A stretch of DNA of 64,000 nt from assembly GCA_026018925.1 (NCBI GenBank), contig JAKSZU010000165.1, positions 310,001 through 374,000 of the forward strand. The letters run 5' to 3'. Below are positions 58,622 to 64,000 of this stretch, in pieces. Both the position numbers and the translations under genes were made by a program. The first letter of the stretch is position 1. Each line of letters begins with the position of its first letter. This DNA comes from Tupaia tana (Eukaryota; Chordata; Mammalia; Scandentia; Tupaiidae). The notes beneath the pieces were generated by a model. It saw only the letters and a list, made by a program, of their open reading frames with translations. It was not told where the DNA came from and made no database searches.

Positions 58622-58930
58622 TCATTAGCAAATCAATTAAATAGGGGGAAAGACATAGAAAGCAACCATGGATACCAGAAACAATGTGGGAGGAGGGTTG
58701 GACAGGACAGAGGGTGAGGGACAAGCAATCAAGGATGGCAAAAAAAAAAAGAAAAGCAAAATATTTAAGACGTAAGAAATAGAAAATTATTTGTTGATAG
58801 CATGTATGTTGATGTACTTGATTGAGCCAATATACAGTGTATTTTGGATGGAAAATTCATTTTGTATACTGTAATGATGTATAGTGAATTAATGCAAAAA
58901 AATAAATTTAAAGAAAAAAATTATGCATGT
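58622..58930 (+). mobile_element. L1/HAL1-type 3' end fragment, unit B
   Basis: Unit B copy of 34676-34985. Confidence 0.75.
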
Positions 58931-59149
58931 TGTTCAAATATATTTGTACCCAAACTCTTTTAATTTCATTTTCCACAAACTTGTTGAAGTCCCTTTGTAC
59001 ACATGTGTCATTTATAAATATAATATGTTTTTCATTCTTGCTCTTATATTTTTATATTTTTCCTTGAGTTACTGACCCATGCAGAACTTTCAGTACAGTG
59101 GCAATAAAATCCTGCAGTCTTCCTGGTTGCAAAGGGGGAAAAAAAAAGA

Positions 59150-59668
59150 AAACTAAAATGCACAGAAGCAGAGAATAATATGACAGCTACTACAGATTGA
59201 GGGTAGCTAAGATTTAAAAATGTTAGTCAAGAAAGCAGGTGATGGTGTAATGGTTAGGTTGCTGGGCTCCCAGTAGACCGCAAAGTGAGTCATACACCCA
59301 GTGGCTTAAAACTCATGCCAGGCACATGTGTGTGTTTGCTCAAAATCTCAAGAGGAGAAAGGAGGAGAGGGATTGCAGTGTGACCTTCCTATTGGGGTTG
59401 CTTTCTTGATTTGTGTCTTGATTTCTGTATCTCTCCAGAAAACACATTGCCCTATAGCAAAATTCTCTCAAAAAAGTAAATTAAATTAAAATCACAATGT
59501 TGCTCAAAAGACATAGCATTTAGTTAGACAAGAGTAATAAGTTCAAATGATCTAATGTACATCATATCAGTGCAATAAATTGCATTGTATTGTATAACTG
59601 AATCATTCTCTGAAAGTAGATATTGTGTTCTCATCCCAGAGACAAGTTGTGAGGTAATACATATGTAA
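59150..59668 (-). repeat. Inverted repeat, inner right arm in unit B
   Basis: This is the unit B copy of 35195-35745, with the same order of words and the same old SINE. It is interrupted at its outer edge by the unit B copy of the minus-strand ORF1-only element. Confidence 0.86.
59228..59490 (+). mobile_element. S1 SINE in inner right arm, unit B
   Basis: Unit B copy of 35285. Confidence 0.75.
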
Positions 59669-60453
59669 TTTTTTTCATTTTTAAAAAATATTTACTTTAT
59701 TTAATTTTGTTTCTTATTATTTATTTCTTTTTTCTCTTGAAACTTTTTTTAATTAATTAATTTACATTTATTCCCTAATCATCACAGCATACAAAATGTG
59801 GTTCTTCATCCAGAATATACTGCATAGTGGTTTAATAATATATGTTATCATCAATAATATTCCATTTATATTTTCATATATATATATATATTACCCCTAT
59901 ACCCCTATATCTGAACCTCTGCACTTTCCCACCCTCTTCTCACACTATCTCTGGTGTCTACAGTTGTCTTTCATGCCTTTTCCACCTACATTTTATTTAT
60001 CACACAATTTCTTAAGTAATCTAACTACTTTCTTATTTTCTTTTTTCTTCTTTTTTCCATTTTGTTTTCTTCTATACATTCAATCACATTATTATTTGTC
60101 TTACGAAGTGGATATTTCAACAGGTGAACATTTCTCCCTAGTACAGTTGATAAAACTACAAAATATCTTCAAAAGATAATACCACACCTCTTTGTGCCAT
60201 CAATGCTTTGCCTCCCTGTCTCTCCCCCAAATGTCCTTCCTCAGACCCTCCTCTTTCACACACACTATATCTGGTATTTACAACTATAGACTGTCTTTCT
60301 ATATCCTTTAGTCAATTAGTTTCAGTCATAGAGTGTGGCCACTTGGTATATATTAAGTGGGGACATACAATGCCTCTCCTTCATAGCCTGGCTTGCTTCA
60401 CTCAGCAGTAAGTCTTCCATATTCATCCACTTCCTGTCAAAAGCCAGTGTTTT

Positions 60454-60711
60454 GGGAACCAGCAGTTAGCGTAATGGCTATGTCGCTGGACTCCCACGTA
60501 GTCGACCACGGTTCGCGTCCCAGACCCAGTGGCTTAAAACTCACGCCAGGCGCATGTGCGTGCGTGCCCAAGATCCCGAGAGGAGAATGGAGGAGAAGGG
60601 ATTGTGTCATGACCATCCCCCCTGTGGGGTGATTTATCTCTTTCTGTCTCTCTGTCTCTCTCTGTCTGGCGAGTGCTCGCACCCTATAGCAAAAACCTCT
60701 CCAAAAAAAAA
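60454..60711 (+). mobile_element. S1 SINE private to unit B, inside the HAL1-like element
   Basis: gggaaccagcagttagcgta to ccctatagcaaaaacctctc and poly(A). Target duplication aaaagccagtgtttt / aaaagccaggtttt. The empty site in unit A is near 36490-36503. A T run follows at 60722-60744. Confidence 0.93.
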
Positions 60712-61133
60712 AAAAGCCAGGTTTTTTTTTTTTTTTTTTTTTTATGGCTTAATCGTATTCAATTGAGTACATATGCTACAGTAATAATCTAACTACTTTC
60801 AATTGCAAGTTCAGCTGGTAATTTTAAGAAAAGCAGTTTTGAACTGGTAAAGAAATTTGCTTAAAACTTAAAGCCTGGAAACATGTTAGTATTCTGTTCA
60901 AATAGTAGGCACATGAACCTATTGACGGCTCATACAGGACAAAAACTGTTAAAAGTGACAACAAAGCCTAGAAGAAAAGTACCAATATTTTAATCAAAAT
61001 CACAGAATGCTATTTCACCAGTTCAGTCTCATGTACTTAATCTATCTTCTATTGTGGTTCAATCTTCTCAATTGAATTCTGGGATATAATATTCAACTCC
61101 AGACTTGTCCCTAAGATTAAGTTGGCCATTTTC

Positions 61134-62080
61134 TTAGTTTTTGAACTCTAATTTTTGTGTGTCTGCATTTAATTTTCCTGGTAGCACTCCCTTGAAAACT
61201 TCTTGGAGATCTGGTCTGGTGCTGGTAAATTCTTTCAGGTTTTGTTTATCTGAGAATGTTCTTGACTTTTCTTTCCATATGAAGGATAATATTGCCGGGT
61301 ACAGTATTCTTGGTTGAAATTGCTTTTCCCTTAATACTTTGAATATATTTTCCCATTCTTTCCTCACTCGCATTGTTTCCAATGAGAGGTCTGCTGTTAG
61401 TCTCAGGGGATATCCTTCGTAGGTAACTTGCCATTTCTCTCTTGCCAATCTTAGTATCTTGTCTTTGTCTGTGTTTTTGGACAACCTGGCTATAATGTGT
61501 CTTGGAGAAGATCTTTTTAGGTTGATTGTATTTGTGTCCTTTGTATTTCTTGTGACAGGATCTTTGAGTGCCTCTCTAGGTTTGGAAAGTTTTCTTCCAG
61601 GATTTTATGGAATAGATTACCAATGCCTTTATGAGACTCTTCGCTTTTTGGGATGCCTATTATTCAGATATTTGGACATTTGATGGTATCTAGTATTTCT
61701 CTTATATTATTTTCAAAGTTTTGTGCAATTTTCTGTCTTTGTGGTGGATTTTTGTAGGCCAGCAATTTTCTCTTCTACGTGAGATTCTATTTTCTGCATG
61801 ATCTAGTTTGCTTTAAATACTTTCAAGGGAGATTTTGACTTCCTCTATTATAGCCTTCATCTCTCACAGTTTCATTTGGTTCTTTTGTAACGTGCATAAT
61901 TCCTTTTGTAGGTCTTGCAAGGATTTCCTCACCTCCTGGAACTCATCAGCTCCTTTCTCCTGCTTCTTCTGCAGTTCATAGTCTCTCTTCTCTTTCATCT
62001 CTGTTAGCTTCACCATTATGAATGTTCAAATTCTTTATCAGACATTTCCATGATTTCCACTGAACTGTCAGTGGATGAAG
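61134..62080 (-). pseudogene. ORF1 relic of the minus-strand HAL1-like element, unit B
   Basis: Open from 61484 to 61134 (MSKNTDKDKILRLAREKWQV, VRKEWENIFKVLREKQFQPR, TRPDLQEVFKGVLPGKL). The upstream part to about 62080 is broken by stops. Confidence 0.82.
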
Positions 62081-62524
62081 AGGAGTTATTCTATTCCCTT
62101 TGAGAAGAGGTATTTTCTTGATTTCTCATGTTTCTTGTGGCCCTGCAATTATTTTTCATCATCTGATGGATGGTGTCTTTCTTCCCAAACTTGAAGTTCA
62201 ATCTGAGCATCCAGGAGGGTGCAGAAAAGGAAACAGAGAAAGAGAAACAACAGCAATAAAAACAACGAAGAAACAGAGAAAAAGAGAAGAAAAAACTAAA
62301 ATAAATTTTCTTTTAAAAAAGAGAAAAAATTAGAAAACCCACGTGAACTCATTAGTTCTCAGGAACCAGGAGGTGTCTTCTGAAGTCCTGCTCCCTTGCC
62401 TCTCATGGATTGGGAGGAAGAGAGGAAATTATTAACAACATAAAGGGAAAGGAGGGGCTGAACTCAGAGAAAACTGTTTACCTTAAAACAATTTTAAAGG
62501 AAAAATTACAGAAAAATGAGAAGA

Positions 62525-62572
62525 GACAGAGGTAGAGAGAGACAGAGACAGAGACAGAGGCAGAGGCAGAGA
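62525..62572 (+). repeat. AGACAG/AGGCAG hexamer repeat, unit B
   Basis: Shorter allele of 38595-38668. Confidence 0.85.
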
Positions 62573-62744
62573 GAAGTCTTGAGGAAGCTCCTACCACTCG
62601 AGTTTGTTGGCTGAAGGCTGAATTATCAGTAGAAAAATCTTCATTTCTTTTTTCCCTGAAATCACTAGTTGTCAGGAGTAATGAAAGTGTCTTCTCTACA
62701 TATGTTATTTTTAATTAATAATTTAATTTAATTTAAAATATTAT

Positions 62745-62880
62745 TATTTCTTCATTTTGACCAAATTGAGAGAAGGAAATTGAGAAAGCAAGCTGCCAAG
62801 TCTGGAACTCTAACTGCAGTCAGACATGTGGGAGTACAACTTCACCGCCACACCAACTGATGACACTGATGACCCTGGTA
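62745..62880 (-). mobile_element. S2 SINE in right arm, end of unit B
   Basis: Antisense: cattttgaccaaattgagag to tgatgaccctgg, the same insertion as 38810. Confidence 0.75.
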
Positions 62881-63399
62881 ATAATGCTAAATGGTTCAAT
62901 TAAGCCATCACTCAAAGTTTACATAAGATAAAATATCTTTCTGCATGTCATATTTTTATAAAAATCAAAAAATAGATGTACAAAAATAAATGAATTAACA
63001 AGTCATAACAAGTTTTCAGATATTTTCTATAAATACTGTCAAGAGAAAAAAATGTAACATATAAATGTTGGGTCAAGATTAGAGTTCTTTTTAGTTATTA
63101 CATATGAAATCATATAATGAGTACTTGACACCTGAATTATCAGTAGACAGAGCAGAGAATATCAGTGTTAGGAGTATGTGGATTAATTTCATGAAACATT
63201 TGAAATTAAAAATAATCTAATCTTTTCTGGAAAGTATCCTACTTCTTTGTAAGTTATAAGGCTCATTTGTGCCATGATGGGGTTGCAGATGTGAGAGTGA
63301 TATTGGACATAACAATAAAATGCCTTCTGTACACCAGTGAGGAAGCCACCAATGACTGATATTATTCCTTCTCCTTTTTTAAGGCATCATACAGAATTA

Positions 63400-63640
63400 G
63401 GTTATTTTGGATTTATTTTTTATTTTTTATTTAGACAGATACTTTTGCTGTAGGGCACATGTGATTGCCAAAGAGAGAGAAAAAAACGTGATTTTTCACA
63501 ACAATTTCTTCACCCTTTCAAGATTTTTAGTATGCATTCACAAGTGCTCAGCATGACTTTTAATCTCCAGGGCCCAGGGTTCAAACTATAGTCTGTCATG
63601 TGGGAGTCCAGTTCCTTAACTACTATGCTACCTGCTACTT
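63400..63640 (-). mobile_element. S1 SINE in right arm, inverted copy of 27198
   Basis: Antisense: cttttgctgtagggcacatg to tatgctacctgctact. Same insertion as 27198 carried on the inverted arm. Confidence 0.75.
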
Positions 63641-64000
63641 CAATTTTTGTATATTTTGTATATTTTGTACAGTTTAAAAAGTCCAAATTATACAAGCAGT
63701 TTTGTGATACAGATACTTTGGCCTCTCTTAGTCACAAAATTACAAAACTTGTTGTCTCAGGATAGGATGGTCCCCAAAGCCTTACCTGGCCATTATGAAA
63801 TCATAAAGTCTGGAGGAGAAAAACAGTGCAAAACTTGTTTTTCCCAAATTGTTTTTCACTAAAATGGAGCATGACAGGTGCAGAGCCCCAGGGCAGAGAG
63901 ATTCCCAGAACCCCTGGATGGGACTAAAGTGAAACAATAAAGTGACAGGGAAACAAGAGCTGTTCAGATAAAGCACAAGTCTCAGCACCATGACTTTGTT

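Larger units (their letters stand above)
59720..62695 (-). mobile_element. HAL1-like element, minus strand, unit B (no LTR, one SINE)
   Basis: Unit B copy of 35765-38775. It lacks the solo LTR (empty site ggctca at 60927-60932) but has a private SINE (60454-60711). Its ORF1 C-terminal part is open for 116 codons (61484-61134). Confidence 0.83.
38994..62912. repeat. Tandem segmental duplication, unit B (23.9 kb)
   Basis: This block is in direct orientation right after unit A. The junction reads aagccatcact|gcctatttg, joining the unit's end sequence straight to its start with at most one base (T) of microhomology. Unit B is longer mainly because of four private SINEs (41705, 47369, 50881, 60454), a 155-bp insert at 52126 and an expanded AAAAT tract. 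Confidence 0.95.
62700..64000 (-). repeat. Inverted repeat, outer right arm, continuing past the end of unit B
   Basis: It is the reverse complement of 26847-28140 and 51173-52660, including the S1 SINE (63400-63640), the gatagtcccc-flanked block around 63760-63860 and the start word catggtgctgag at 63985. It is not truncated at 62912, so it shows the ancestral right arm. It runs off the window end about 220 bp short of where V2R exon 1 would lie on the plus strand. Confidence 0.88.

Noticed and set aside
1-64000. An undescribed multi-gene system (defence, biosynthesis or similar)
   Set aside because: All coding signal comes from one V2R pseudogene and retroelement ORFs; no other gene cluster can be supported.

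Overview
The window looks like nuclear DNA of a placental mammal. It is AT-rich and dominated by LINE-1 (L1), ORF1-only L1 derivatives and two tRNA-derived SINE families, and the only protein-coding gene material is a broken vomeronasal type-2 receptor (V2R, class C GPCR). I recognise no Alu, B1/B2, carnivore, ruminant, rabbit, hedgehog, shrew or Afrotherian SINE. The species therefore stays unassigned; the dominant SINE should identify the order in a repeat-library search.

Gene content: on the minus strand a V2R pseudogene runs from exon 1 (about 26.6 kb) through exon 2 (17.9 kb), exon 3 (15.2 kb) and exon 5 (5.9 kb) to the seven-transmembrane exon 6 (1.6 kb). Splice sites and exon phases still fit the V2R plan: exon 2 is 292 bp, exon 3 is 801 bp, exon 5 is 124 bp. 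Exon 4 was not found. Exons 1, 2, 3 and 6 carry frameshifts or stops, and the end of exon 6 is cut off by an L1 fragment.

Large-scale layout: 15786-38993 (unit A, 23.2 kb) is tandemly duplicated as 38994-62912 (unit B, 23.9 kb). The break lies in intron 2, so unit B carries only V2R exons 1 and 2. Each unit also contains an inverted repeat around an L1-rich spacer of about 6 kb. Past the end of unit B the right arm continues to the window end as the reverse complement of the DNA just upstream of V2R exon 1, so a plus-strand exon 1 copy is predicted just beyond base 64000.

Mobile elements: each unit carries an internally deleted L1 (ORF1, ORF2 without part of the reverse transcriptase), an old antisense L1 relic, and two oppositely oriented elements with L1 ORF1 but no ORF2 (HAL1-like). 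Unit A alone has two young SINEs and a solo LTR. Unit B alone has four young SINEs, one carrying upstream flanking DNA, and an unidentified 155-bp insert. These private insertions postdate the duplication. No intact protein-coding gene, CRISPR array, microbial operon or new defence-type system was seen.
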